Shown here: positions 15,181-23,886 of the stretch, in pieces | Numbering within the stretch: the first letter of the stretch is position 1 | Layout of the letters: the number at the start of each line of letters is the position of its first letter | Assembly (NCBI GenBank): GCA_040226215.1 | Contig: JAVKFF010000107.1 | Coordinates: 1 to 45,668 of the forward strand | Length of the DNA: 45,668 nt | Direction: 5' to 3' | From: JAVKFF01 sp040226215 | Lineage (GTDB): Bacteria > Pseudomonadota > Alphaproteobacteria > DSM-16000 > Inquilinaceae | The notes under the pieces: generated by a model | Told to the model about the DNA's origin: nothing | What the model saw: the letters and a program-made list of their open reading frames with translations, nothing else | Databases searched by the model: none | Translations under genes and position numbers: made by a program

Positions 15181-16757
15181 GCGTCACCGTCTTCGTCCCC
15201 CGCGACGCCGCCGCGCTGTCGGTCGGCGCCGAGGAGGTGGCGGCGGCGATCCGCGGCCAAGCGGCGGCGCGCGGCGACGACATCCGCCTGGTGCGCAATG
15301 GCAGCCGGGGCCTGTTCTGGCTCGAGCCGCTGGTCGAGGTCGCTGTCGACGGCCGGCGCCTGGCCTACGGTCCGGTGGCGGCTGAGGACGTCGCCGGCCT
15401 GTTCGACGCCGGCTTCCTCGCCGGCGGGGCGCACGCGCTGGCCCTGGGGCCGACGGCGGAGATCGCCTATTTGCGCGACCAGGAGCGCCTGACCTTCGCC
15501 CGGGTCGGCGTCGTCGATCCGCTCGACCTCGCCGACTACGAGGCGGCGGGCGGACTGGCCGGCCTCAGGCGGGCGGCGGCGATGGCGCCGGCGGAGATCG
15601 TCGCCACCGTCACCGAGTCCGGCCTGCGCGGGCGCGGCGGTGCCGGTTTTCCCGCCGGCATCAAGTGGGAGACCGTGCGCAAGGCCGAGGCGGACCGGAA
15701 ATATGTCTGCTGCAATGCCGATGAGGGCGACAGCGGCACCTTCGCCGACCGCATGCTGATGGAGGGCGACCCCTTCACCCTGCTGGAAGGCGTGGCGATC
15801 GCCGGCATCGCCAGCGGCGCGACGCGCGGCTATGTTTACATCCGCTCGGAATACCCCCACGCCATCGCCACGCTGGGCCGGGCGATCGTGCTGTGGCGCG
15901 AGGCCGGGCTGCTGGGCGACGATGTCATGGGCACCGGCCGGGCCTTCGACATCGACATCCGGGTGGGTGCGGGGGCCTATATCTGCGGCGAGGAGTCCTC
16001 CATGCTGGAAAGCCTGGAGGGCAAGCGCGGTCAGGTTCGCGCCAAGCCGCCGATCCCGGCCATCGCCGGGCTGTTCGGCCGGCCGACCGTGGTGAACAAC
16101 GTACTGACCCTGGCGACCGTGCCCTGGATCCTGGCGAACGGTGCCGACGCCTACAAGGCCTATGGCATGGGCCGGTCGCGCGGGACCCAGCCCTTTCAGC
16201 TGGCCGGCAATGTGAAGCGCGGCGGCCTGGTGGAGAAGGCCTTCGGCGTCACGATCCGCGACCTGATCGAGGGCTTCGGCGGTGGTACGGCGTCTGGCCG
16301 GCCGTTCCGCGCGGCCCAGCTCGGCGGGCCGCTGGGCGCCTATGTGGACGCGGGCATGCTCGATCTCGCCATGGACTACGAGACGCTGGCCGCCAACCAG
16401 GCCATGCTGGGCCATGGCGGCATCACCGTCTTCGACGACACGGTCGACATGGGCCGGATGGCGCGCTTCGCCTTCGAGTTCTGCGAGATCGAGAGTTGCG
16501 GCAAGTGCACGCCCTGCCGGGTCGGCGCGGTGCGTGGCCGGGAGACGGTGGAGAAGATCCTCGCCGGCCATGAGGTGGAGCGGAACCTGGCCGTGGTGGA
16601 GGACCTCTGCGAGCTGATGGTCGACGGTTCGCTCTGCGCCATGGGCGGGCTGACGCCGATGCCGGTGCGCTCGGCCATCCGGCTGTTTCCGGAAGACTTC
16701 CACCCCGATTCCCACGCCGATTCCCGCCATACGGCTGGCGCCGCGGCGGTCGAATAG
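15177..16757 (+). CDS. fdsB: NAD-dependent formate dehydrogenase, beta subunit (NuoF-like)
   Basis: This is a 526-residue FMN- and NAD-binding subunit that hands electrons from formate to NAD+. An N-terminal thioredoxin-like region of about 110 residues, typical of FdsB, precedes the NuoF core. The FMN-binding GRGGAGFPAG is at 152-161, NAD-related YVCCNADEGDSGTF follows, and GAYICGEESSMLESLEGKRG is near 270. A [4Fe-4S] cluster is bound by C441, C444, C447 (CGKCTPC) and C487. It overlaps fdsG by 4 bases and is followed 18 bases later by fdsA. The complex is soluble and cytoplasmic. Confidence 0.96.
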   Translation: MSVTVFVPRDAAALSVGAEEVAAAIRGQAAARGDDIRLVRNGSRGLFWLEPLVEVAVDGRRLAYGPVAAEDVAGLFDAGFLAGGAHALALGPTAEIAYLRDQERLTFARVGVVDPLDLADYEAAGGLAGLRRAAAMAPAEIVATVTESGLRGRGGAGFPAGIKWETVRKAEADRKYVCCNADEGDSGTFADRMLMEGDPFTLLEGVAIAGIASGATRGYVYIRSEYPHAIATLGRAIVLWREAGLLGDDVMGTGRAFDIDIRVGAGAYICGEESSMLESLEGKRGQVRAKPPIPAIAGLFGRPTVVNNVLTLATVPWILANGADAYKAYGMGRSRGTQPFQLAGNVKRGGLVEKAFGVTIRDLIEGFGGGTASGRPFRAAQLGGPLGAYVDAGMLDLAMDYETLAANQAMLGHGGITVFDDTVDMGRMARFAFEFCEIESCGKCTPCRVGAVRGRETVEKILAGHEVERNLAVVEDLCELMVDGSLCAMGGLTPMPVRSAIRLFPEDFHPDSHADSRHTAGAAAVE

Positions 16758-16775
16758 CCATATGAAGGTGCTGTC

Positions 16776-19655
16776 ATGGGCATGATTGAGCAACCCGATC
16801 GCGGCACCCCGGCGCGGGAAAGTGCGGAGACCGTCAGCGTCACGGTCGACGGGCACAAGGTCAGCGTGCCCAAGGGCACCTCGGTGCTGCGCGCGGCCAG
16901 CGAGGCCGGCATCCAGATCCCCAAGCTCTGCGCCACCGACATGCTGGAGGCCTTCGGGTCCTGCCGGCTCTGCCTGGTGGAGATCGACGGCGTGAAGGGC
17001 ACGCCCGCCTCGTGCACCACCCCGGCGGCCGAGGGCATGGTGATCCACACCCAGACCGACCGGCTTTCCCGCCTGCGCCGGGGGGTGATGGAGCTCTACA
17101 TCTCCGACCACCCGCTCGACTGCCTGACCTGCGCGGCCAATGGCGATTGCGAGCTGCAGGACATGGCCGGCGCGGTGGGCCTGCGCGAGGTGCGCTACGG
17201 CATGGCGGGGGAGAACCATTTCGACGCCGGGAGCGCCAAGCCGATCGACGGCTCCAATCCCTATTTCGCCTTCGAGCCGGCGAAATGCATCGTCTGCTCG
17301 CGCTGCGTGCGCGCCTGCGACGAGGTGCAGGGCACGCTGGCGCTGACCGTCCAGGGCCGCGGCTTCGCCTCGATGATCTCCGCCGGCACCACGGCCGACG
17401 ACTTCTTCTCCTCCGAATGCGTGTCCTGCGGCGCCTGCGTGCAGGCCTGCCCGACGGCGACCCTGATCGAGAAGACGGTGCATGAGCACGGCACGCCCGA
17501 GCGCATGGTGAAGACGACCTGCGCCTATTGCGGCGTGGGCTGTTCCTTCGAGGCGCATCTGCAGGGCGATCGGGTGGTGCGCATGGTGCCGGACCGCGAG
17601 GGCGGCGCCAACGAGGGCCATTCCTGCGTCAAGGGCCGCTTCGCCTGGGGCTATGCCACCCACAAGGACCGGGTCACCACGCCGATGGTGCGCGAGCGCA
17701 CCACCGATCCCTGGCGGCCGGTGAGCTGGGACGAGGCGATCGAGACCGTCGCCCGGCGCTTCCAGGCGATCCAGGCGGAGCATGGCGGCCAGGCGATCGG
17801 CGGCATCACCTCCTCGCGCTGCACCAACGAGGAGGTCTACGTGGTGCAGAAGATGGTCCGCGCCGCCTTCGCCAACAACAATGTCGACACCTGCGCCCGC
17901 GTCTGCCATTCGCCGACCGGCTATGGGCTGAAAACCACCTTCGGCACTTCGGCCGGCACCCAGAACTTCAAGTCGGTGGAGAAGGCCGACGTGGTGCTGC
18001 TGATCGGCGCCAACCCGACCGACGCGCACCCGGTCTTCGCCAGCCGCATGAAGCGGCGCCTGCGCCAGGGCGCCAAGCTGATCGTGGTCGACCCGCGACG
18101 CATCGACCTGGTGCGCACGCCGCATATCGAGGCGGCGCACCACATCCCGCTTAGGCCCGGCACCAATGTCGCGGTGATGAACGCGCTGGCCCATGTCATC
18201 GTCGCCGAGGGCCTGGTCGACGAGGCCTTCGTGGCCGCGCGCTGCGAGGACCGGGATTTCGCCCGCTGGCGGGATTTCGTGGCCGAGACGCGCAATTCGC
18301 CGGAGGCGCTGGCCGAGACCATCGGCGTCGACCCGGCGATCCTGCGCGCCGCCGCCCGGCTCTACGCCACCGGCGGCAATGGCGCGATCTACTACGGCCT
18401 CGGCGTCACCGAGCACAGCCAGGGCTCGACCATGGTGATGGCCATGGCCAATCTCGCCATGGCGACCGGCAATCTGGGCCGCGAGGGCGTGGGCGTGAAC
18501 CCGCTGCGCGGCCAGAACAACGTCCAGGGCGCCTGTGACATGGGCTCCTTCCCGCACGAGCTGTCGGGCTATCGCCACGTCTCCGACGCGGCCACGCGGG
18601 CGCTGTTCGAGGATGCCTGGGGCGTGCCGATCGGGGCCGAGCCCGGCATGCGCATTCCCAACATGCTGGCCGCCGCCATCGACGGCACTTTCCGGGGCAT
18701 CTTCATCCAGGGCGAGGACATCGCCCAGTCCGACCCGAACACGCGGCACGTCACCGCCGCGCTCGAGGCGATGGACTGCGTCGTCGTGCAGGACCTGTTC
18801 CTGAACGAGACGGCGGCCTATGCGCATGTCTTCCTGCCCGGCACCTCCTTCCTGGAAAAGGACGGCACCTTCACCAATGCCGAGCGGCGCATCAACCGGG
18901 TGCGCCCGGTGATGGCGGAGGCGACGGGCATGAGCGAATGGGAGACGGTTTGCCGGATCGCCCGGGCCATGGGCTACGACATGGCCTATGACAGCGCCGC
19001 CGACATCATGGCGGAAATCGCCCGGCTGACGCCGACCTTCGCTGGCGTCAGCTTCGCGCGGCTGGACCGCGAGGGCTCCCTGCAATGGCCGGTCAACGAC
19101 AAGGCGCCGAACGGCACGCCGGTGATGCATGTCGACGGCTTCGTGCGCGGCAAGGGCCGCTTCATGATCACCGAATACGTGGCGACGGAGGAGCGGACCA
19201 ACCGCTACTACCCGCTGATCCTGACCACCGGGCGCATCCTCAGCCAGTACAATGTCGGCCAGCAGACGCTGAAGACCGAGAACCGGCGCTGGCACGAGAC
19301 GGACGTGCTGGACATCCATCCCTTCGACGCCGAGGAGCGCGGCATCGCCGACGGCCAGATGGTCTCCGTGGCCAGCCGCAAGGGCGCCATCACCCTGCCC
19401 GCCCGCATCACCGAGCGGATGCCGCAGGGCGTGGTCTACACCACCTTCCACCATGCCCTGTCGGGCACCAACGTGATCACCACGGAGTATTCCGACTGGG
19501 CGACGGAGTGCCCGGAATACAAGGTGACGGCGGTGCAGGTGACGCTGTCCAACCAGCCCTCGGACTGGCAGGTCGACCGCGAGGCCCTGGGCCAGACCCA
19601 TTTCCAGGTGGCCCGGGACGCGGCGGGGCGCGAGCCCGTCGAGGCCGCGGAATGA
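16776..19655 (+). CDS. fdsA: NAD-dependent formate dehydrogenase, alpha (molybdenum/tungsten) subunit
   Basis: This is the 959-residue catalytic subunit that oxidises formate to CO2 at a bis-MGD metal centre. Domains in order are: an N-terminal [2Fe-2S] ferredoxin-like region (CATDMLEAFGSCRLC), a His/Cys cluster (DHPLDCLTCAANGDC), two [4Fe-4S] ferredoxin motifs (CIVCSRCVRAC, CVSCGACVQAC), a further [4Fe-4S] site (CAYCGVGC), then the molybdopterin oxidoreductase domains. The metal-ligand residue is Cys377 in RVCHSPTGYG, not selenocysteine. The C-terminal dinucleotide-binding domain carries TGRILSQYN. The ATG at 16776 has an AAGGTG site. There is no twin-arginine signal, so it acts in the cytoplasm. 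Confidence 0.96.
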   Translation: MGMIEQPDRGTPARESAETVSVTVDGHKVSVPKGTSVLRAASEAGIQIPKLCATDMLEAFGSCRLCLVEIDGVKGTPASCTTPAAEGMVIHTQTDRLSRLRRGVMELYISDHPLDCLTCAANGDCELQDMAGAVGLREVRYGMAGENHFDAGSAKPIDGSNPYFAFEPAKCIVCSRCVRACDEVQGTLALTVQGRGFASMISAGTTADDFFSSECVSCGACVQACPTATLIEKTVHEHGTPERMVKTTCAYCGVGCSFEAHLQGDRVVRMVPDREGGANEGHSCVKGRFAWGYATHKDRVTTPMVRERTTDPWRPVSWDEAIETVARRFQAIQAEHGGQAIGGITSSRCTNEEVYVVQKMVRAAFANNNVDTCARVCHSPTGYGLKTTFGTSAGTQNFKSVEKADVVLLIGANPTDAHPVFASRMKRRLRQGAKLIVVDPRRIDLVRTPHIEAAHHIPLRPGTNVAVMNALAHVIVAEGLVDEAFVAARCEDRDFARWRDFVAETRNSPEALAETIGVDPAILRAAARLYATGGNGAIYYGLGVTEHSQGSTMVMAMANLAMATGNLGREGVGVNPLRGQNNVQGACDMGSFPHELSGYRHVSDAATRALFEDAWGVPIGAEPGMRIPNMLAAAIDGTFRGIFIQGEDIAQSDPNTRHVTAALEAMDCVVVQDLFLNETAAYAHVFLPGTSFLEKDGTFTNAERRINRVRPVMAEATGMSEWETVCRIARAMGYDMAYDSAADIMAEIARLTPTFAGVSFARLDREGSLQWPVNDKAPNGTPVMHVDGFVRGKGRFMITEYVATEERTNRYYPLILTTGRILSQYNVGQQTLKTENRRWHETDVLDIHPFDAEERGIADGQMVSVASRKGAITLPARITERMPQGVVYTTFHHALSGTNVITTEYSDWATECPEYKVTAVQVTLSNQPSDWQVDREALGQTHFQVARDAAGREPVEAAE

Positions 19656-19680
19656 CGGGCTACGACCGGCTCGTTGCCCC

Positions 19681-19896
19681 ATGAAGACCGAGGATCTCGT
19701 CCGCAAGGCGAACCAGATCGCCGCCTTCTTCGCGCCCTATCCGGAGGCGGAGGCGGTCGAGGGCGTGGTCGGTCACATGCGGAGCTTCTGGGAACCGCGC
19801 ATGCGTCGCCAGCTGGCCGACCACATCGCCGCCGGCGGCGCCGGCCTTTCCCCGCTCGCCCGCAAGGCCGGTGAGAAACTGATGGAATCGGCGTGA
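19681..19896 (+). CDS. fdsD: NAD-dependent formate dehydrogenase, delta subunit
   Basis: This is a 71-residue FdsD protein (MKTEDLVRKANQIAAFFAPYP, then HMRSFWEPRMRRQLADHI). FdsD is a small subunit found in Fds complexes of Rhodobacter and Cupriavidus, where it supports assembly or stability of the active enzyme. It follows fdsA after 25 bases. In those organisms fdsC (an FdhD-type sulfurtransferase) usually lies between fdsA and fdsD; here it is absent. Confidence 0.9.
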   Translation: MKTEDLVRKANQIAAFFAPYPEAEAVEGVVGHMRSFWEPRMRRQLADHIAAGGAGLSPLARKAGEKLMESA

Positions 19897-20147
19897 CGGC
19901 GACAGCGGTGCGGCAGGCGCCGTGCGGGCTTGCCGCTGGAGGTCCCGAAGCGCTGCCGACCGGCCTTCGCGCGAAGACTTGAGATGGTCTTGCCTCCGGG
20001 CGATCAAATTGCCGTGCCGGGATGCCTTCTTCGGCTATCGGTCCTGCCCAAGAACGGCTAGACAGGAGACACACCGGCGACAAGACCGGTCGGATCCCGA
20101 GCAGGCGGGCAACAGATCATGCGCTTGGACAGGGCGGAAACGTCGCG

Positions 20148-20948
20148 ATGATCCGCGTGGAGGATGTCTCGCTGTCCTTCGGCGGGCTGCGCGCGGTCGA
20201 CCATTGCTCGCTCGAGATCGCCGCCGGTTCCATCACCGGACTGATCGGCCCGAACGGCGCCGGCAAGTCGACCCTGTTCAACATCATCGCCGGGCTCTAT
20301 CGGCCGGATTCGGGCCGCGTCCTGCTGGACGGGCGCGACGTTACCGGCTGGCGGCCGCATCGCCTGTTCGAGCAGGGCCTGGCGCGGACCTTCCAGATCG
20401 CCCACGAGTTCAGCCGTATGTCCGTGCTGGAGAACCTGATGGTGGTGCCGCACGACCAGCGCGGCGAGAACCTGCTGGCGAGCTGGTTCCGCTGGGGCGA
20501 GGTCTGCCGCGAGGACACGGCCATCGCCGAGAAGGCGCGCGAGGTGCTGGCCTTCCTACGCCTGGAGGCGCTGGCCGAGGAGCCGGCGGGCCGGCTCTCC
20601 GGCGGTCAGAAGAAGCTGCTCGAACTCGGCCGCGTGATGATGACGAACGCCAAGATCGTGCTGCTCGACGAGATCGGCGCCGGGGTCAACCGCACCCTGC
20701 TGGCGGAGCTTGCGGGCCATATCGAGACGCTGCACCGCGAGCAGGGCTATACCTTCTGCGTGATCGAGCACGACATGGACCTGATCGCCCGGCTCTGCAA
20801 CCCGGTCATCGTCATGGCCGAGGGCACGGTGCTGACCCAGGGCACCATGGCATCGATCAAGGCCGACCCGGCGGTGATCGAGGCCTATCTGGGCGGCGGC
20901 AAGGTGCACGCCCGGAACCGCGAGCGGCGCCGGGAGTCTGTCGGATGA
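20148..20948 (+). CDS. livG: Branched-chain amino acid-type ABC transporter ATP-binding protein LivG
   Basis: This is a 266-residue ATPase of the LivG group. Walker A GPNGAGKST is at 34-42, followed by the LivG-type insert RTFQIAHEFSRMSVLENLMV, signature LSGGQKKLLELGR, Walker B IVLLDEIGAGV and switch His in CVIEHDMDL. It drives hydrophobic amino acid or related uptake together with LivF, H and M. I place the start at the ATG at 20148 because the protein then begins MIRVEDVSLSFGG, a normal family N-terminus. The stop TGA overlaps the livF start in ATGA. The 251 bases upstream, after fdsD, hold its promoter, but no clear consensus was found. Confidence 0.93.
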   Translation: MIRVEDVSLSFGGLRAVDHCSLEIAAGSITGLIGPNGAGKSTLFNIIAGLYRPDSGRVLLDGRDVTGWRPHRLFEQGLARTFQIAHEFSRMSVLENLMVVPHDQRGENLLASWFRWGEVCREDTAIAEKAREVLAFLRLEALAEEPAGRLSGGQKKLLELGRVMMTNAKIVLLDEIGAGVNRTLLAELAGHIETLHREQGYTFCVIEHDMDLIARLCNPVIVMAEGTVLTQGTMASIKADPAVIEAYLGGGKVHARNRERRRESVG

Positions 20949-21649
20949 GCCTGCTGGAAGCGCGCGACCTGACCGGCGGCTATGGCGGCATGGACATCCT
21001 GAAGGGCCTGTCCATGACCATCGAGGCCGGCGCGGTGACGGTGATCATCGGCGCCAACGGTGCCGGCAAGTCGACCGCCATGAAGGCCCTGTTCGGGCTG
21101 GTCCGCCTCAACCAGGGCAGCGTCCATTTCGACGGGGCCGATATCACCGGCGCCGAGCCGGAGACGCTGGTGCGCCGGGGCATGGCCTATGTGCCGCAGG
21201 AGCGCAACGTCTTCCCCAATCTGACGGTCGAGGAGAACCTCGAGATGGGGGCCTACACCATCAACGGCGATCTCCGACCCCGCCTCGCCCGGGTCTACGA
21301 TCTGTTCGCGATCCTGAAGGAGAAGCGCCGGCAGCCGGCCGGGGAGCTTTCCGGCGGACAGCGCCAGATGGTGGCGGTCGGCCGCGCCATGATGATGGAC
21401 CCCAAGCTGCTGATGCTCGACGAGCCGACGGCCGGCCTGTCGCCCCGGGTCATGGACGAGATGTTCGACAGTGTGCTGGCGATCAACGACCTCGGCGTGG
21501 GCATCCTGATGGTGGAACAGAACGCCCGTCAGGCCCTGGCCGTCGCCGACAAGGGCTACGTGCTGGCCTCCGGCAGCGTGAGGTTCGAGGACAGCGGCGC
21601 GGCCCTGCTCGCCAACCCGGAAGTCAGCGAGAGCTTCCTGGGCGGATGA
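20945..21649 (+). CDS. livF: Branched-chain amino acid-type ABC transporter ATP-binding protein LivF
   Basis: This is a 234-residue second ATPase of the importer. Walker A is in IIGANGAGKSTAMKA and the family block is MAYVPQERNVFPNLTVEENLEMGAY. The signature is ELSGGQRQMVAVGRAMM, Walker B is LLMLDEPTAGLSP, and the switch region is ILMVEQNARQAL (LivF has Gln/Glu here rather than the usual His). It overlaps livG by 4 bases and precedes livH by 12 bases. Confidence 0.95.
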   Translation: MSLLEARDLTGGYGGMDILKGLSMTIEAGAVTVIIGANGAGKSTAMKALFGLVRLNQGSVHFDGADITGAEPETLVRRGMAYVPQERNVFPNLTVEENLEMGAYTINGDLRPRLARVYDLFAILKEKRRQPAGELSGGQRQMVAVGRAMMMDPKLLMLDEPTAGLSPRVMDEMFDSVLAINDLGVGILMVEQNARQALAVADKGYVLASGSVRFEDSGAALLANPEVSESFLGG

Positions 21650-21661
21650 TGGCGCGGCACC

Positions 21662-22552
21662 ATGCTTGAATTCGTCAACTTCTACCTGATCCCGGGCCTG
21701 GTGCTGGGCTCGATCTACGCGCTGGGCGCCATTGGCGTGACCATGCTGTTCGGCATCCTGCGCTTCGCCCATTTCGCCCATGGCGACCTGATGTCGCTGG
21801 GCGCCTATGTGGCGCTGAGCTTCGTCGCCGGCATCGGTTTCCCGACCATCCTCGCGCTGCCCTTCGCGATGGTCATCGTGGCGCTCGCCTCCGTCGGCAT
21901 CGACCGCGCCTTCTACCGGCCCTTCCGCAAGGGCCCGACGATCATCGTCGTCATCGCCTCCTTCGGCGTGGCGCTGATGATCCGCTCGCTCATCCAACTC
22001 TTCTGGGGCGTGGAGATCACCTCCTACGTACAGGGCATCCAGCGCCCGCTGGTCCTGTTCGACAGCCTGCGCATCGCCGAGCGGCACCTCTGGATCATCG
22101 CGCTGACCTGCGTCTTCGTCGTGGCGATGCACCTGTTCCTGACCCGCTCGCGGCTCGGCAAGGGCATGCGGGCGATGTCCGACGACGCCGACCTGGCACG
22201 CGTGACCGGCATCAACACCCGCGCGGTGATCGCCTGGACCTGGCTGATCGGCGGCGGCATGGCGGCGGCCGGCGGCGTGTTCCTGGCCATGGACACCCAG
22301 CTCAACCCCTCGATCGGCTGGAACGCCATCCTGCCGATCTTCGCCGCCGCGGTGCTGGGCGGCATCGGCAAGCCCTATGGCGCCATTGTCGGCGGCCTGG
22401 TCATCGGCCTGGCGGAGGAGCTGTCGAACTATCCCTGGTTCGGCTTCGATCCCCTGCTCTCGCCGGGCTACAAGTCCGGCGTCGCCTTCGGCATCATGGT
22501 GCTGATGCTGATCTTCCGGCCCTCGGGCCTGTTCCGCGGCAGGGTGCTGTAG
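21662..22552 (+). CDS. livH: Branched-chain amino acid-type ABC transporter permease LivH
   Basis: This is a 296-residue inner-membrane permease with about eight hydrophobic helices. It opens with the family pattern FYLIPGLVLGSIYALGAIGV and FGILRFAHFAHGDLM. The ATPase-contact region is LGKGMRAMSDDADLARVTGIN. It pairs with LivM to form the channel. The tail ends in the usual LIFRPSGLFRGR. Confidence 0.95.
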   Translation: MLEFVNFYLIPGLVLGSIYALGAIGVTMLFGILRFAHFAHGDLMSLGAYVALSFVAGIGFPTILALPFAMVIVALASVGIDRAFYRPFRKGPTIIVVIASFGVALMIRSLIQLFWGVEITSYVQGIQRPLVLFDSLRIAERHLWIIALTCVFVVAMHLFLTRSRLGKGMRAMSDDADLARVTGINTRAVIAWTWLIGGGMAAAGGVFLAMDTQLNPSIGWNAILPIFAAAVLGGIGKPYGAIVGGLVIGLAEELSNYPWFGFDPLLSPGYKSGVAFGIMVLMLIFRPSGLFRGRVL

Positions 22553-22554
22553 CC

Positions 22555-23490
22555 ATGGGCAGCACGTTCGGCATCATGATGTACCTGGTCGGCCTGCTGA
22601 CCATGGGCGGCATCTACGCCATCATGGCGCTTGGCCTCAACGTGCAGTGGGGCTGGACCGGCCAGTTCAACGCCGGCATCGCTGGCTTCTTCGCCGTTGG
22701 CGCCTACGCCTCGGCGATCCTCACCTCCACGGGCAGCGGCGCGCTGATGGGCGGCTTCGGGCTGCCCGTGCCGGTCGGTCTGGTCGCCGCCATGGTGCTG
22801 GCCGGGGTGACCGGCTACCTGGTCGGCCGGCTCTGCCTGCGCCTGAAATCCGACTACCTGGCCATCGCCACCATCGGCATCGCCGAGATCCTGCGCCTCA
22901 TCGTCACAAACGAAGGCTGGCTGACCAACGGCACGCGGGGCGTGAGCAGCATCCCGCGCCCCTTCGAGAGCCTGGGCCTGCCCTGGGCGCAGATCGCTTT
23001 CGCCGGCCTGATCGTGGCCCTGCTGCTGGTCCTCTACGTGGCCCTGCAGCGCCTGGCGCGCTCGCCCTGGGGCCGCGTCCTGCGCGCCATCCGCGACAAC
23101 GAGACGGCAGCCGAGGCGGTGGGCAAGAACGTCGTCGCCTTCCGGCTCGAGGCCTTCGTCGTCGGCTCGGCCATCATGGGCCTCGGCGGCGCGCTGACCG
23201 CCCACTACTTCAAGTTCATCGGACCCGAGGCGACCGAGCCGCTGATGACCACCTTCCTCGTCTGGGTCATGCTGATCGTCGGCGGCAGCGGCAACAACAA
23301 GGGGGCGATCCTCGGGCCCCTGCTGGTCTGGACCCTGTGGTCGGCGATGGAGATCGTCACCGCCCAGCTGCCGCCGGAATGGGCGGTGCGGGCGGCCTAT
23401 CTGCGCATCTTCCTGGTCGGGCTGATGCTGCAGGTCGTCCTGCAGCGCTTCGCCGGCGGTCTGATCCCGGAGCGGCGACGGGGGACCTGA
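22555..23490 (+). CDS. livM: Branched-chain amino acid-type ABC transporter permease LivM
   Basis: This is a 311-residue inner-membrane permease. It begins two bases after livH and shows the family motifs YAIMALGLNVQWGWTGQFNAG, DYLAIATIGIAEILRLIV and RSPWGRVLRAIRDNETAAEAVGKN, the last being the ATPase-contact loop. About nine hydrophobic segments are present. The sequence is typical of liv-like systems carrying amino acids, amides or urea-type solutes. The substrate must be inferred from the binding protein. Confidence 0.95.
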   Translation: MGSTFGIMMYLVGLLTMGGIYAIMALGLNVQWGWTGQFNAGIAGFFAVGAYASAILTSTGSGALMGGFGLPVPVGLVAAMVLAGVTGYLVGRLCLRLKSDYLAIATIGIAEILRLIVTNEGWLTNGTRGVSSIPRPFESLGLPWAQIAFAGLIVALLLVLYVALQRLARSPWGRVLRAIRDNETAAEAVGKNVVAFRLEAFVVGSAIMGLGGALTAHYFKFIGPEATEPLMTTFLVWVMLIVGGSGNNKGAILGPLLVWTLWSAMEIVTAQLPPEWAVRAAYLRIFLVGLMLQVVLQRFAGGLIPERRRGT

Positions 23491-23522
23491 CGCACACCCG
23501 CCCCACCACGAAGGGAGCGCCA

Positions 23523-23834
23523 ATGAGCAAGCTGGCCCTGATCATCAAGACCCGGACAAAGCCCGGTCGTCGTGACGACGTTATCGGTCTTTGGGAGGAA
23601 CACCTCAAGCATCGCGCTGCGGCGAACGCGGACCAGGAGAGCTATTTTCTGTGTCTCGACAACCGGGATGCGGATGTCTTCATTCTGTTCGAGGTCTACC
23701 GGAACCCGGCGACGCTTGCCGCCAATGCGGAGGCCGCCTGGTTCCAGGACTACATGAATGCCGTCATGCCCCTGTTAGACGGTCCGCCGGAAGTCCACCA
23801 GACGACGCCATTCTGGGAAAAGCACCCGTCCTGA
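23523..23834 (+). CDS. Antibiotic biosynthesis monooxygenase (ABM/YgiN-like) domain protein
   Basis: This 103-residue single-domain protein has a ferredoxin-like fold. The start KLALIIKTRTKPGRRDDVIGLWEEHLKH and the later FLCLDNRDADVFILFEVYRNPATLAAN match ABM-domain proteins such as YgiN, cofactor-free quinol monooxygenases or heme/aromatic-binding proteins. GAAGGGAG precedes the ATG at 23523. It lies 32 bases after livM and is probably the last gene of that operon, which suggests the imported solute or a product may be aromatic or quinone-like. The reaction itself is unknown. Confidence 0.85.
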   Translation: MSKLALIIKTRTKPGRRDDVIGLWEEHLKHRAAANADQESYFLCLDNRDADVFILFEVYRNPATLAANAEAAWFQDYMNAVMPLLDGPPEVHQTTPFWEKHPS

Positions 23835-23839
23835 ACGGC

Positions 23840-23867
23840 GAAGGGCCTGGCAGAGACCGGGCCCTTC
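23840..23867. terminator. Bidirectional hairpin between the liv operon and the convergent binding-protein gene
   Basis: GAAGGGCC (23840-23847) pairs with GGCCCTTC (23860-23867) in the 52-bp gap between two convergent stops. There is no T-tract on either side. Confidence 0.7.
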
Positions 23868-23886
23868 ATGATGACAGCAGATGGTC

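Noticed and set aside
15054..19706. Very long open frame on the minus strand opposite the formate dehydrogenase genes
   Set aside because: High GC content leaves few stop codons in the antisense frame. The sequence is low-complexity Arg/Gly/His/Asp-rich without motifs, while the plus strand encodes well-known subunits with all cluster ligands.
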